Below, one piece after another: positions 43,386 to 50,760 of a DNA stretch of 64,000 nucleotides. Under the pieces are notes generated by a model. It saw only the letters and a program-made list of their open reading frames with translations. It made no database searches and was not told where the DNA came from. The number at the start of each line of letters is the position of its first letter. Position 1 is the first letter of the stretch. The position numbers were made by a program, and so were the translations under genes. The stretch comes from Chrysomallon squamiferum (lineage: Eukaryota > Mollusca > Gastropoda > Neomphalida > Peltospiridae). The stretch lies in the NCBI GenBank assembly GCA_012295275.1, contig CM022665.1, positions 26,529,446 through 26,593,445 of the forward strand, in the 5' to 3' direction.

Positions 43386-45378
43386 TCCAAATACATGAAT
43401 TTTGAAATAAACTTTGATGGGAGAGAGAGAGAATGAGGCTTTGAACATTATAAAAATATTTTATTTTATAATTGTCTTATTATAGTGTACACAAAGTAAC
43501 TGAAATAAAGTATCGGAAGGCAAAAATATTTTTTAAAATTGCTTTTACGAATTTCTAGTCTTTTAATTCTCAAATATGGTTAGAACGGAGTAGAAAGAGC
43601 ATCTACTTTATGCTGAAGATGTTTATTTTCTGTCTGCCTTGCCTCATAAGAGTAACTTCTGTTCGAAATTTCACAGAAGTATTGTTTTGTTTATTCTTCA
43701 TACCTAATTCCTTTTCCACAGTCTGTTGAACAAAAGGACCACTCATTCCATGGCGACAGTTTGCAGTCCTGTCGACAACAAGGTCCTTTACAGTCTTGTA
43801 CTTCTGTTAGATTAGGACAAGGTTTACCCCGACACTTTACGTCCACCAGCACTTCACGATGTCTTGTTCTTGTTCCGTTACCACAAAACCCATTTATTAA
43901 TACACACTGAGACCAGCTTGTCCAATTCGAGACCTGAATAATAACGTTCGAATTTCAGAAACAAATGTTTTATTTAAAGTGAACCTGTGGAACTACGAAA
44001 TTAATGACTTAAATGCATTGTCTACTCTTCTATCTTATCCTTGCTTTTGTTTCTGAAGGCCAGTCTTTGCTAGCAAAACTACAAAAATAAAAGATTACGG
44101 GAACTCCGCCATTTTGTATCTTTGCAGCTCTGTTTGCGACGTTATTGCGTAGATTTTTGAAATGATACAATGAAAAACCTGAACATTTATAGTTGTACTA
44201 CATAACATATATGGTTAAGCATTTTACAGATAATGAGAGAGGAATGGACTACTCATTTTCAGTAAGGACTGTTATATTTGTCATGTCATGAAAATATATA
44301 ACACGGCATTAAAACTGTATTAATAATCATCACTGTCACAGTCGTCATCACGAAGTATGTAGCTATAATGAGCCTGAGTTGCTGGGAAGATGCAGTAATT
44401 TGCTGGGTTTTTTTTTCCTAAATCTTGTTATACCCTTTAAACGGAGAACTTTAATGTCGGTAAGAAAAACAACAACAAAAAAACATGGAACCTTAACATA
44501 TTCAGGTTACCATAAGTTATTTTAAATTTTTAAAAGGACTGTTTTATATTTCTGATCGTGCATGCTGTTGTGGGCTGAAAGTGACACGAGTGCAGGTCAC
44601 CAAACACACCACGCACTCTCACTTCTGTACATTCCAGTCTGATTAGGTCAACTGTTAAGAAAAGTCACCACACAAACACACAGCAGATTTTCAGACAACT
44701 CACTCTTTATTGTCAAGGTTACTGTAACAGTTTGTTTGCAAAACCGAAACCAAAATTTCATGGTCAGACTCCGTTAAATAAGTGTATTAATATTTATGGA
44801 CTATGAAATTATATTTAAAATGGAACATTTTCAGGTCAAATCTATAGATATTAGATACATTACTGGTAAATTGAAACATCACTCGATTTTTGATCCGTGA
44901 TCACACAAATATTTTCGAGCTTAAACAAGTGCATATATGGATACACAAGCTGTTACTGGCCTGAGTCGGACCACACCTATAGTCAATGTCTGTATTGGAC
45001 CCAGATATAAATATCTTAGTGTCATTAATATTAAATCGCAATTAGTCTGCCACCAATAAAAGCTATGACTACGATTTCACTGGCTGAAAGCATTTCAGAA
45101 AGAAGAGTTTCGAAATCTCATGATTGTTTCTATAATCTCGTTTCTGTTTTATGATATGATTATATTATTTATCTGGGCTGTTTCAGAACATAGTTCCAGT
45201 ACACCTCAGCAATTTTTTAATAACCTGTGATACGCGATTTCATTGGTTTAAAGTTTCCTTGATACAAATGAGTTCAGACTTTTACACAAAATGCTGTTGA
45301 AATCATTGTGACTTACAGAAATTGCCTTGAAAGAAAACAAAAAATTAATTTAACATTCAAACAAAATTAAAATAGTGT

Positions 45379-45426
<48 letters not shown>

Positions 45427-45503
45427 GCTTAGATGTGTTGAAAAGTACGAATGTATGACTACGTATGTATGTTTTATTATTGTTCTTGTTGTTATAATAA
45501 CAA

Positions 45504-45544
<41 letters not shown>

Positions 45545-46144
45545 GTAACTTAAAACAAACTCATGCAGTAGTCTATGATCTCGTTTTTAGATTATACCAA
45601 CAGATGTAGTCAGTCTTTACCATGTTACAGGCATGCTATAGTTCCCACTTAAACTTATAAATGATATACGTGTTTATTTGCACACTTTGGGTGATTTGAT
45701 TGTCAGTCGACTGTGCCTAGTTCAATCATTGATTTGCATCATGTCAAGAGGTGTATTGCTATATACCTTTTTTACGTTGATTTATAAACGGGAAATTAAC
45801 CTAGGCATGGTACAAACTTTCTTATTAGTCACATGCAGATAAAATAAAAACTTTAGATCATGTATAGATAACACCTGAAGTACTTATTAATAACTATTTT
45901 GACTGGGCTTTCATTTTAGGCTGACAAATAATCTAGTTCAGTTAAATTTTAAAAATAATTTGTAAATGAAATAATAATAATTATTTAATAAAGGAATATA
46001 ATTATTCTAATAATAATCCAAAATTGTCTGTTAATTTCATTAATAACAACTAAATCATGAAATTTGATGTTAAATTTTAGGAAACTGGTAACCAACCATT
46101 ACTACCGACAAACTATGATTTAAATACAGTTCGGTTTTAAATAT

Positions 46145-46175
<31 letters not shown>

Positions 46176-47148
46176 CATGTTTGTTTGTTAGTTAATTGGA
46201 TTCATCACTTGCTTGCTTCTGTTTTTTTTTTTTTTTCTATGCTTGCTTGATTGAATGTTTTGTGTTTGTATGCTATTTGTTTGTTTGTATGTTGTTTTTC
46301 TTTTTGTTTTGTTTTACCTCGCAGTCAATATTGACATATTTCTCACAAGGCTTGTAGTCAGTGGAGACGGGTTTCTCGCACGGTTTTCCGTAACACTTTG
46401 GGAGGTCTACAAACCTCGTTCTGGTCTGATTTCCTTTACCGCAGGTTGCATCACAAGACGACCAACGACTCCACTCACCCTGCACGCAGTCCACAGGACA
46501 GCACATACCAGTACATTCTTTGCTCTCCTCAGTCACTTTGCACAGCTTCCCGCCGCACTGCCCCTGTTGCCGGATATTTCGCTTACGCGTCTGAATGCCT
46601 TGTTGTTCACACGGAGCCTGGCAGAAACTCCACGGAGACCATTCCCCGAGCACACAGTCTTTGAAACAGCAAAGAACATCACAGCTGACTTCAACCGTTT
46701 TGTAACCACAGAATCCACCGCATTTCGAAGACGTAATTTGCTGTCGTATTCTTGTACAATAGTTCCTTTCTCCTGGTTCTTTACACCCGGTGCTGGTGCA
46801 GTAACAGTTCCAAGGTCCCCAAGGTGAATATTTACAGTTTTCTGGACAACACTTTCTGTTGCACGGATCCGTTTCAGTAAGAGTTGAGTTACATTTCCCT
46901 CCACACAGAGCATTTCTGAGAATCGCTCTGGTTCTCTGCCTAACACCAGAATCCCCACATTCTTGAGAACATTTCCCCCACTGACTCCACTCTTGTAAGA
47001 TACAATCTTCTGGGCTGCAGTTTGTTTCCGCCGATACAGCTAAACCACAGAGAAACGACCAAAATATACAACTTTTTAAAATAATATTTATGTTTAATAC
47101 CGTTTTTAAAAACGTATGTATCTGATCGCTAATGACTAATCTAACCAT
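1201..47148 (-). CDS. Giant TSP1/EGF/sushi/cadherin/EGF single-pass membrane protein (59-exon model)
   Basis: Spliced gene read from high to low coordinates; exon coordinates are given in the block entries below. The exon lengths sum to 12,662 bases, one short of a whole number of codons, matching the single frame lesion in exon 56; the product is about 4,220 residues. Domain order: signal peptide, about nine TSP1 repeats, EGF-like plus sushi-like module, about 30 cadherin repeats, four to five EGF repeats, furin-type site, transmembrane helix, tail of about 55 residues. Cadherin repeats show the usual Ca-binding motifs (DxNDxPP or DVNEAP linkers, L-D-Y-E or L-D-F-E, A-T-D-x-G-x-P-P, DPD). 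Cadherin families bind homo- or heterophilically at the cell surface; the TSP1 array suggests extra matrix or glycan contacts (inference). I do not recognise a named orthologue. Alternative: the TSP1 exons (1-5) could be a separate gene, because the link across exon 5 is damaged. Confidence 0.82.
2543..4616 (-). CDS. Exons 55-56: last cadherin repeats, EGF repeats and juxtamembrane domain
   Basis: Exon 55 is 4434-4616 (183 bp, linker DDVNEKP); exon 56 is 2543-3886 (1,344 bp). Exon 56 encodes cadherin repeat 29 (IKATDNGQPSLS), a degenerate repeat 30 without a DxND linker, then EGF-like repeats beginning CMKNGKGC, NDCLVNKNNSTC, NICSHSSCLNGG and DDCVDSTCYAGG, and a fifth partial one (SCATNSCSFSQLC). 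The C-x-C-x8-C ends (CECKGFSGPHC, CVCKFGWTGKLC) are canonical. At about 2890 the frame shifts by one base: the EGF frame stops soon after CVPKLTKKTKVV, while the next frame continues QEDKSCVDKKACLVVLQF to the donor. The later part (ACLVVLQFAS to LDSLDKTCN) is a compact, SEA-like or unknown domain containing ARRKRS. Exon length 0 mod 3 conflicts with the required phase 0 to 1, supporting one missing base. Confidence 0.84.
4617..8663. other. Largest cadherin intron (exon 54 to 55), non-coding
   Basis: About 4 kb, very AT-rich. It holds poly(A) tracts (5204-5231, 8043-8073), (CA)n at 5486-5512, (TG)n at 6955-6980 and (TTA)n at about 7998-8030. I recognise no exon: repeats 28 and 29 are complete without one. 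The donor is TCTAAG|gtgagt and the acceptor gtttag|GTACTA. Confidence 0.6.
8664..16877 (-). CDS. Exons 41-54: cadherin repeats 21-27 and part of 28
   Basis: Exons: 16767-16877, 16300-16509, 15560-15709, 15006-15242, 14329-14520, 13732-13892, 12918-13152, 12172-12285, 11758-11832, 11038-11223, 10183-10344, 9600-9759, 9337-9461, 8664-8963. Phases: six opening boundaries 0, then exon 46/47 phase 2, later 0, and exon 52/53 phase 1. Linkers: KNINEKP, a degenerate KLKADVP, IDVNEPP, EDRNDPP, TNVNEAP, EDVNEVP, KDVNEAP. Repeat 25 is split over three exons, one of only 75 bp (exon 49). Repeats 22 and 23 are poor at Ca-binding positions. Cysteines pair across strands in repeat 25 (KHTCEV, ITCQDEG) and in repeat 28 (HSCHV, LSCSDG). 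Confidence 0.85.
17150..23378 (-). CDS. Exons 32-40: cadherin repeats 15-20
   Basis: Exons: 23127-23378, 22437-22592, 21866-22033, 21043-21207, 20467-20613, 19938-20091, 19305-19525, 18593-18833, 17150-17328. Phases: 0/0 through exon 36, then 0/1, 1/0, 0/1, 1/0. Linkers: KDEDEKP, HDENDPP, NDVNERP, TNSNDPP, LDANDRP, KDTNDPP. The acceptor of exon 40 needs a choice: the donor after exon 39 (TTGGCAA|gtaacc) leaves phase 1, so the AG at 17329-17330 fits rather than the stronger TTAG six bases upstream, which would demand phase 0. Extra cysteines appear again before L-D-Y or F-D-F (CLTLSK then GSRCIAEM; DCQLA then TVCISDIL). A dead Tc1-like element sits in the exon 39-40 intron. Confidence 0.86.
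17671..18299 (-). pseudogene. Decayed Tc1/mariner-superfamily transposase in a cadherin intron
   Basis: The minus-strand frame includes FQHDNARPHTTRLTTNLL and LNWPTKSPDLSPTEHA, the second and third catalytic-region motifs of Tc1-like DDE transposases. The Trp that normally follows (W-D-x-L-G-R) is a TAG stop, then DLLGRR continues. After a further stop and frame change the C-terminal end is still readable (NWKWNAITVPEINAFIRSM, RWRCTAVINAAGVHIYH). The upstream part is scrambled. Same orientation as the host gene. Dead copy; terminal repeats were not identified. Confidence 0.85.
20163..20224. repeat. (GA)n microsatellite
   Basis: About 31 dinucleotide units in the intron upstream of cadherin exon 37. 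Confidence 0.95.
21721..21783. repeat. (GA)n microsatellite, one interruption
   Basis: About 31 units with a single CAGA interruption, in the intron between cadherin exons 34 and 35. Confidence 0.95.
23802..29220 (-). CDS. Exons 21-31: cadherin repeats 9-14 and part of 15
   Basis: Exons: 29050-29220, 28390-28542, 28070-28216, 27761-27950, 27093-27322, 26403-26648, 25973-26134, 25475-25646, 24939-25087, 24401-24535, 23802-24224. Phases chain 0/0, 0/0, 0/0, 0/1, 1/0, 0/0, 0/0, 0/1, 1/0, 0/0, 0/0. Linkers: RNLNEAP, TDVNDAP, a degenerate GTEEAP (exon 26), SDVNEAP, QDVNEPP, LDNNDPP. Repeats 10, 12 and 14 have the Cys insertion (GCGPNGGDMCLLNYE; KCLPK then GTLCTID; LHCKEQGGVNCLLDYE). The acceptor of exon 21 uses an (ATT)n tract as its upstream region. 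Exon 31 (423 bp) joins the end of repeat 14 to most of repeat 15 without an intron. Confidence 0.88.
28676..28747. repeat. (GA)n microsatellite
   Basis: About 36 units in the intron between cadherin exons 21 and 22. Confidence 0.95.
29228..29460. repeat. (AAT)n microsatellite and degenerate extension
   Basis: Perfect AAT repeat 29228-29291, then imperfect AAT/AAC to about 29460. On the minus strand it is (ATT)n ending eight bases before the acceptor of cadherin exon 21. Confidence 0.95.
29662..33035 (-). CDS. Exons 16-20: cadherin repeats 5-8
   Basis: Exons: 32865-33035, 32205-32369, 31520-31889, 30762-30946, 29662-30045. Phases are 0/0, 0/0, 0/1, 1/0, 0/0. Linkers are TNVNEPP, EDANDAP, TDVNEAP and KDVNHPP. 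Exon 18 (370 bp) and exon 20 (384 bp) are longer than the rest and each spans a whole repeat, suggesting loss of the mid-repeat intron. Repeats 6 and 8 have the extra cysteine loop (TVYCGTELCYLDY; ARNCVKSTRQTGGTVCVFEL). Strand motifs such as VRATDDG and KATDNGQPPA are typical. The acceptor of exon 20 (ctacttttttag|GTGGAG) and donor CCAGAG|gtttgt are good. Confidence 0.88.
30451..30530. repeat. 40-bp tandem duplication
   Basis: Two copies of a 40-bp unit (AAAAACATTATTTCATTTAT core, ending GACAAGTCT) differ at about two positions. Located in the intron between cadherin exons 19 and 20. Confidence 0.8.
33916..39868 (-). CDS. Exons 8-15: cadherin repeats 1-4
   Basis: Exons: 39669-39868, 38854-38956, 37247-37408, 36455-36677, 35332-35531, 34679-34805, 34370-34485, 33916-34080. 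Phases chain without error (0/2, 2/0, 0/0, 0/1, 1/0, 0/1, 1/0, 0/0). Each pair of exons makes one repeat; linker motifs are LNENDPP, HDVNEKP, QDVNEKP and INTNDRP. Repeat 1 is a degenerate first cadherin domain (INATTIHESW, then LSFEKAQNNP, FTVIIQTED). Repeat 2 carries an extra cysteine loop (KKCVK, DPRCATIG, NKYCALDYE) before the Ca-binding D-Y-E, a theme that recurs in later repeats. The 38.85-37.41 kb intron contains two transposon remnants. Confidence 0.86.
36730..37140. repeat. ATAC/TGTA-rich low-complexity tract
   Basis: Alternating purine-pyrimidine stretches (TATATA, ACACAC, TGTCTG, ATACAT) over about 400 bp in the intron between cadherin exons 10 and 11. Open frames on both strands here are repeat artefacts. 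Confidence 0.85.
37790..38240 (-). pseudogene. Second, more decayed mariner/IS630-like transposase remnant
   Basis: On the minus strand, broken frames read HPLGCTVWCGFMGF, then GTTAHTPRATMEFSRETF with HHRIIS, then CPSHSLDLT. This order (C-x-V-W-C-G, then an A-T-x-H-T-x-x-A-T-M block, then a P-x-S-x-D-L block) matches the catalytic half of mariner-like transposases of the type with Q-D-G-A-T-x-H-T. Several stops and at least two frame changes break it. It lies in the intron between cadherin exons 9 and 10. Confidence 0.65.
38374..38618. mobile_element. 245-bp inverted-repeat element (MITE-like)
   Basis: The left end TCATGGCCGTAACT and inner block ATGAGGCAAAAAC at about 38402-38414 recur in inverted orientation at the right end (AGTTACGGCCATGA, ending 38618, with GTTTTTGCCTCAT at about 38579). 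The centre is AT-rich with a poly(A) run (38535-38558). No open frame. It is next to a transposase fossil but its ends do not identify a family. Confidence 0.7.
40184..40924 (-). CDS. Exons 6-7: EGF-like and sushi-like module
   Basis: Exon 6 is 40733-40924 (192 bp) and exon 7 is 40184-40345 (162 bp), both phase 0 to 0. Exon 6 starts K-V-R-T-C-H-K-K-C and carries an EGF-like pattern: C-x3-C-x3-C-x4-C-x-C, then FYGFKLRNDGYSC. This is followed by a Cys-rich stretch CDFPKYYKCPPG. Exon 7 has the hallmarks of a sushi/CCP domain: C-S-A-S-C, then TIPYVTCKEDGSWSKP ending in Y-C, with the Trp before the last Cys. It sits between the TSP1 array and the first cadherin repeat and reads in phase into exon 8. 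No start codon or signal peptide is visible before exon 6, which favours joining it to the TSP1 exons. Confidence 0.8.
41468..41605 (-). CDS. Exon 5 (disrupted): TSP1 repeat 9, N-terminal half
   Basis: Acceptor ttgccaag|GTT, then TPWSEWGACQRNCEYGLS and VRYRNIST, an unmistakable start of a TSP1 repeat. After NSVHFKHFQSPF the frame meets TAA at about 41490. A 15-bp motif (agtgtttaaaatgga on the plus strand) occurs twice, 22 bp apart, at 41481 and 41503, so the stop lies in a tandem duplication. The strongest donor (TTG|gtatgt, exon end 41468) gives 138 bp, which keeps phase 0 but carries the stop; without the 22 bp the exon would leave phase 2. A weaker earlier donor (ACC|gtaata, end 41539) avoids the stop but needs another, unseen exon. 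This is the least secure join in the gene. Confidence 0.5.
41843..41968 (-). CDS. Exon 4: TSP1 repeat 8, C-terminal part missing
   Basis: 126-bp exon, phase 0 to 0, acceptor gtatacgtag|CTG and donor AAT|gtgagt. It encodes SPWSEWSRCIRDCKEGS, a basic strand RRNRT, then CGGIPCNG. This is a clear TSP1 core, but the exon ends at G-I-A-M-N, about ten residues before the last two cysteines of the repeat, and I found no small exon between here and exon 5 that would provide them. Either a microexon was missed or the repeat is really shortened. Confidence 0.72.
42967..43933 (-). CDS. Exons 2-3: TSP1 repeats 5-7
   Basis: Exon 2 is 43704-43933 (230 bp, phase 0 to 2) and exon 3 is 42967-43240 (274 bp, phase 2 to 0). 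Exon 2 opens V-S-N-W-T-S-W-S-Q-C, the core of repeat 5, and after CCRQDC begins repeat 6 (SPWNEWSFC). An intron splits repeat 6 after C-G-K-G-I-R, and exon 3 supplies the rest (SERNRTVL, then C-N-G-T-K-C). Repeat 7 follows (AWGQWTMCDNNCGVG, then YCGGLC), ending T-D-C-K. Both exons have consensus splice sites (ttattcag|GT, AG|gtatga, attttag|CG, AAG|gtacgt). N-x-T sequons are frequent. Confidence 0.87.
43934..46317. other. Intron 1 of the giant gene, non-coding
   Basis: About 2.4 kb between the TSP1-rich first exon and exon 2. It contains (GT)n at about 45377-45416, (ATT)n at about 45506-45543 and (TTTA)n at about 46141-46175. No open frame with TSP1 signatures was seen. Confidence 0.55.
46318..47148 (-). 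CDS. Exon 1: signal peptide and TSP1 repeats 1-4
   Basis: Exon 46318-47148 (831 bp, ends in phase 0, donor GAG|gtaaaa). The ATG at 47148 is the only Met before a hydrophobic stretch at residues 22-40 (CIFWSFLCGLAVSA), with likely cleavage before E-T-N-C. Four TSP1 repeats follow, with W-S-x-W or W-x-x-W cores, C-x-x-x-C, basic R-x-R strands and C-G-G-x-C. They are joined by CCPENC, CCFKDC and CCPVDC linkers, a style seen in spondin- and properdin-like TSP1 arrays. Tryptophans in W-x-x-W are usual C-mannosylation sites. Unusually for multi-TSP1 proteins, all four repeats lie in one exon. A 5' untranslated exon upstream cannot be excluded. I saw no TATA box. Confidence 0.88.
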
Positions 47149-47961
47149 TCTGTCACAATTAAGATGTCCAAAACCCCACAGAATATTTTCTTTTCTTTTT
47201 TTTTCTCTTCTTTTTTCTTTTCAGAAAACAGTTAACAGAATGAAATTAAGATATCACTTTGATGGTGTCTGGATTACTCTGTGATATATCACACTACAAG
47301 ACCAGAGAGTCAATCATGATGCCTATCGATTGAGGATGAATAAAGTTTACATCTGCTAGAACATATTTTCGTATGGAGTCGGGCGGATTAGGCAAAGCTG
47401 TGGCATGCCTTATTGACGTATGAATAAATGTAACATGTTTTACATTACCTCTCATAGTTGTTAGCACCAGCACTTTATTATTAAATAAATGATTGTATGG
47501 ATACTACATTGTTGTAAATCTCTTGCGTAATTTTGTTCAAAATGTCTTAGGTGTATGTGGCCAAAGGGCAGCTTTGATGTATGTTTGACGCCTTTTTTAT
47601 TTTTATTTTATTCTTCTATTTATTTATTTGTTTTGGTTAAGATTTGTTTTTTTTTTTTTTTTTTTTTTTTTTTGTTGTTGTAATTTATAACATTTTTAAT
47701 TGAAATAAATTTATAAAAATATTAAACGATCAAATAAAAGAATTTATTTATCAGTACATATATTTATATATTTTGTTTTATTTTCTTCCTCTTCTTCTTC
47801 TTCTTTTCTTCTTCTTCTTCTTCTTCTTCTTATTATTATTATTAGTAGTAGTAGTAGTAGCAGCAACAGTAATAGCTGTAGAAGTAGTCGAGGCTGCAGT
47901 TAGTAATATTTGTTGTATTTATTGTTTTATTTATTTATTTATAATTTTGTTTTCTAATTAG

Positions 47962-47992
<31 letters not shown>

Positions 47993-49005
47993 ACACACAA
48001 CAACAAAAAACAGTTATTAAACTGATAAAAAAGCTATTAATGTTAATGTTCCATTAAATTTGTAGAAAAATTAAACAAAGTGCCCCGCTCTGGATCATAG
48101 AAGAATTCAGTTGTATTACAATAGTTTTTTCATTTGGCTGGTATTTAATCATCGTGTTTAAAAAAATAATAATAATAAAAAAATAATAATAATATTAATA
48201 ATAAATATATATATATTTGATGATTAAACAAATAAATAAATTAATTAATTAATGATTTTAATAATAGGTGAATGAATTAATAAATAAATAAATAAGTAAA
48301 TAATATATAATTAATAAATAAATAGGCTAAATAAGCAGTATATAATAAATAAATAATCAAAGAAAGAGAAGAAAGAAATGTCTTTTTTTTTTTTTTTTAT
48401 TATTTTTTTTTTTTGTACCCTTCTTACTGCAATTACGCCATCTTTAAATATATTTAATTTTTCAATGTGAATATGTCCACACCGTGTTCATGTTATAATT
48501 CAAACACTATTGTAAGAATTAAGTCTTAGTTAGTTATATTTTAATTTTTATTCATAATAAATTTTGGTAATTATTTCCCAGCATTATCTTTAACTACATC
48601 CACATTATCAGAGTGTACCTTACTTGTTAAAAAACAACGTATTTTATTTCGCTTCTCGGTTTCTGTTATGTTTTGTAATGCAGATATAAAACACTGAAAT
48701 CTGAGTTCGTTGATAAGTCAGTGAAAAATATGTTTGTTTGTTGCTATTTTGCTGTATGAATATAAACTAATTTGTTTTGAAATTAATTCTTGAAGTATAA
48801 ACAGTTGTCAGTAGTCAAAGCTCTAGATTCATAACATAAGAAAATGTTAAATTATTCAGATTATTAGTAAAATTACTAAATTAATTTAATAACATTAGCA
48901 CTAAAGATAATGATGACAAGACGACTACGACAACAACCAAAATAACAACCACAACAACAATAATAATAATAACAACAGTAATAGTTGTATTGCAAGTAAT
49001 AACAA

Positions 49006-49043
<38 letters not shown>

Positions 49044-50397
49044 ATTGTAGTGAAAGTAATAATAACAATAATAATAATAGTAGTACTAGTAGTAGTGATG
49101 GTACAAGTAATAGTAATAATGATAATGACGATGATAATAATAATGATAATGACTATGATAATAATAATGATAATGATGATCATGATCATGATAATAGTAA
49201 TAATAAATGAAGCGAGATGACTCAGTTTGAAACTGTTACTAACAATTGCAAAATATGTTTGTGTGTTCTCATTCAAGTATTTAATAAGAAATACAGAACA
49301 CATTTGATGGTGAAGTCCAGCTGTAAATCTGTTTACAAAGTGATCCGTTTATCTAAACAATGGTTCCTGCTCTTCAAGGTCAAAATTGTGAGACGCAATA
49401 TTGACTTAACGTCATTTTTGACAGCTAGACAAAACGTCAAAGTTTTCCACTGGAGTAAACAGATTATATAGCGTTTGATCTTAAGAAAAACAAAACAATA
49501 CAATTTGTTTGTGTTCTCGATAGGTTTTCTTTGACACACACACACACACACACTTATATATATATACACACATAAATGCACGCAACCATACATACCTACT
49601 CACACACATATACATATACAAATATTCATACACACGTACATATATTCAAAATTATAAACACATACCCACAAATATATATACATGCACACATACATACAAA
49701 CACGTGCATATATACATACATACACACAAATACACATACATCATATTATGCATGTATACACTCATATATACTCTTTGTGTGTCTGTGTCAGCATGCCTGC
49801 ATACGTTCTGTAAAAAAACTATAAAAAAACAGTAGTGTATGTTGTTATTTATTATTTCATTAACGAAAAATTTTAAACAGAACCTTAGAAGTATTTGCAA
49901 TATAATATATTTTGATTATGTTTTTATTTAAAGTTTATGCATTTTTTTTTGTTCTCCTGTTGAATAAATAACAGTAGCAGAAGCAGTTATAATTATCACT
50001 GTAATTACTTCTACTAATCTACTGCTGCTACTACGATTACGACTACTACTACTACGACAACTCCAACTACTATATCTATGACACTACACGGTTCGATCAA
50101 ATTTGTCGATAGTTTAAAGTCGCGACCTACACGTACTGCAAGTAACAGATACATCTTTAGAAATTACGAATATGTGAATCTATGAACAGATTTTACGTTT
50201 AACAGTTGTGACACCTAATAAATTTTATTACAGCAAAGAAAGTTATTCACTTTTGAAATCAGTGTTATGGTTGGTTGTTTCGTCGATAGTGTTGAATATA
50301 TAATGCTGATTTTGCAAAATTCCATATTGATAGTTTCGTGCCCACTCCGAACTCTGTCATTGTTTACGAACACATAAGACTGTTTTTGTCACTGTTG

Positions 50398-50478
<81 letters not shown>

Positions 50479-50683
50479 ATCTATCTATCCGTCTGTCTAT
50501 CTATCCGTCTGTCTATATCTATCTATCTACACACACACACACACACATTTTATTTTTATTTATTTATTTATTTTATTTCTGTAAATTGCAGTGTAAATGC
50601 AAGACTTTATTGAGTAAGAGACTGATACAAATTTTCTTTTCTTTTTTCTTTTGATAAATACATAACAAACTCAGTATGTTATC
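47149..50683. other. Intergenic region between cadherin gene and ependymin-related gene A
   Basis: About 3.5 kb upstream of the cadherin start and downstream of the next gene, so it should hold the cadherin promoter, but I saw no clear TATA or initiator. It is dominated by low-complexity tracts: poly(T) 47647-47673, (CTT)n 47785-47830, poly(A) 47961-47991, AAT/AAAT-rich 48160-48360, a long trinucleotide (AGT/AAT) field 48890-49207, ACAC/ATAC repeats 49534-49740 and (CT)n 50401-50472. Open frames here translate to poly-Ile/Val/Thr or poly-His and are not genes. Confidence 0.6.
50401..50472. repeat. (CT)n microsatellite
   Basis: About 36 CT units, followed by CTAT/CCGT and (AC)n tracts to 50547. 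Downstream of copy A. Confidence 0.95.
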
Positions 50684-50689
50684 TTTATT
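50684..50689 (-). promoter_or_regulatory. Polyadenylation signal, copy A
   Basis: AATAAA on the minus strand 71 bases after the TAA of copy A, a usual 3' UTR distance. Confidence 0.6.
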
Positions 50690-50760
50690 AGTATTTCGTG
50701 TTGTCTTGCATGTAGAAAATGTTTACAGTATATATATAATATATACGTATATTCAGTGTA

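Noticed and set aside
46255-46827. 190-residue open frame on the plus strand, the longest on that strand
   Set aside because: It lies exactly opposite the TSP1-rich exon 1, has no recognisable domain, and its openness follows from the Cys/Trp codon pattern of the antisense gene.
48881-49303. Ile/Val/Thr-rich open frames on both strands
   Set aside because: Translation of trinucleotide repeats (AAT, AGT, AAC); no conserved features or splice context.
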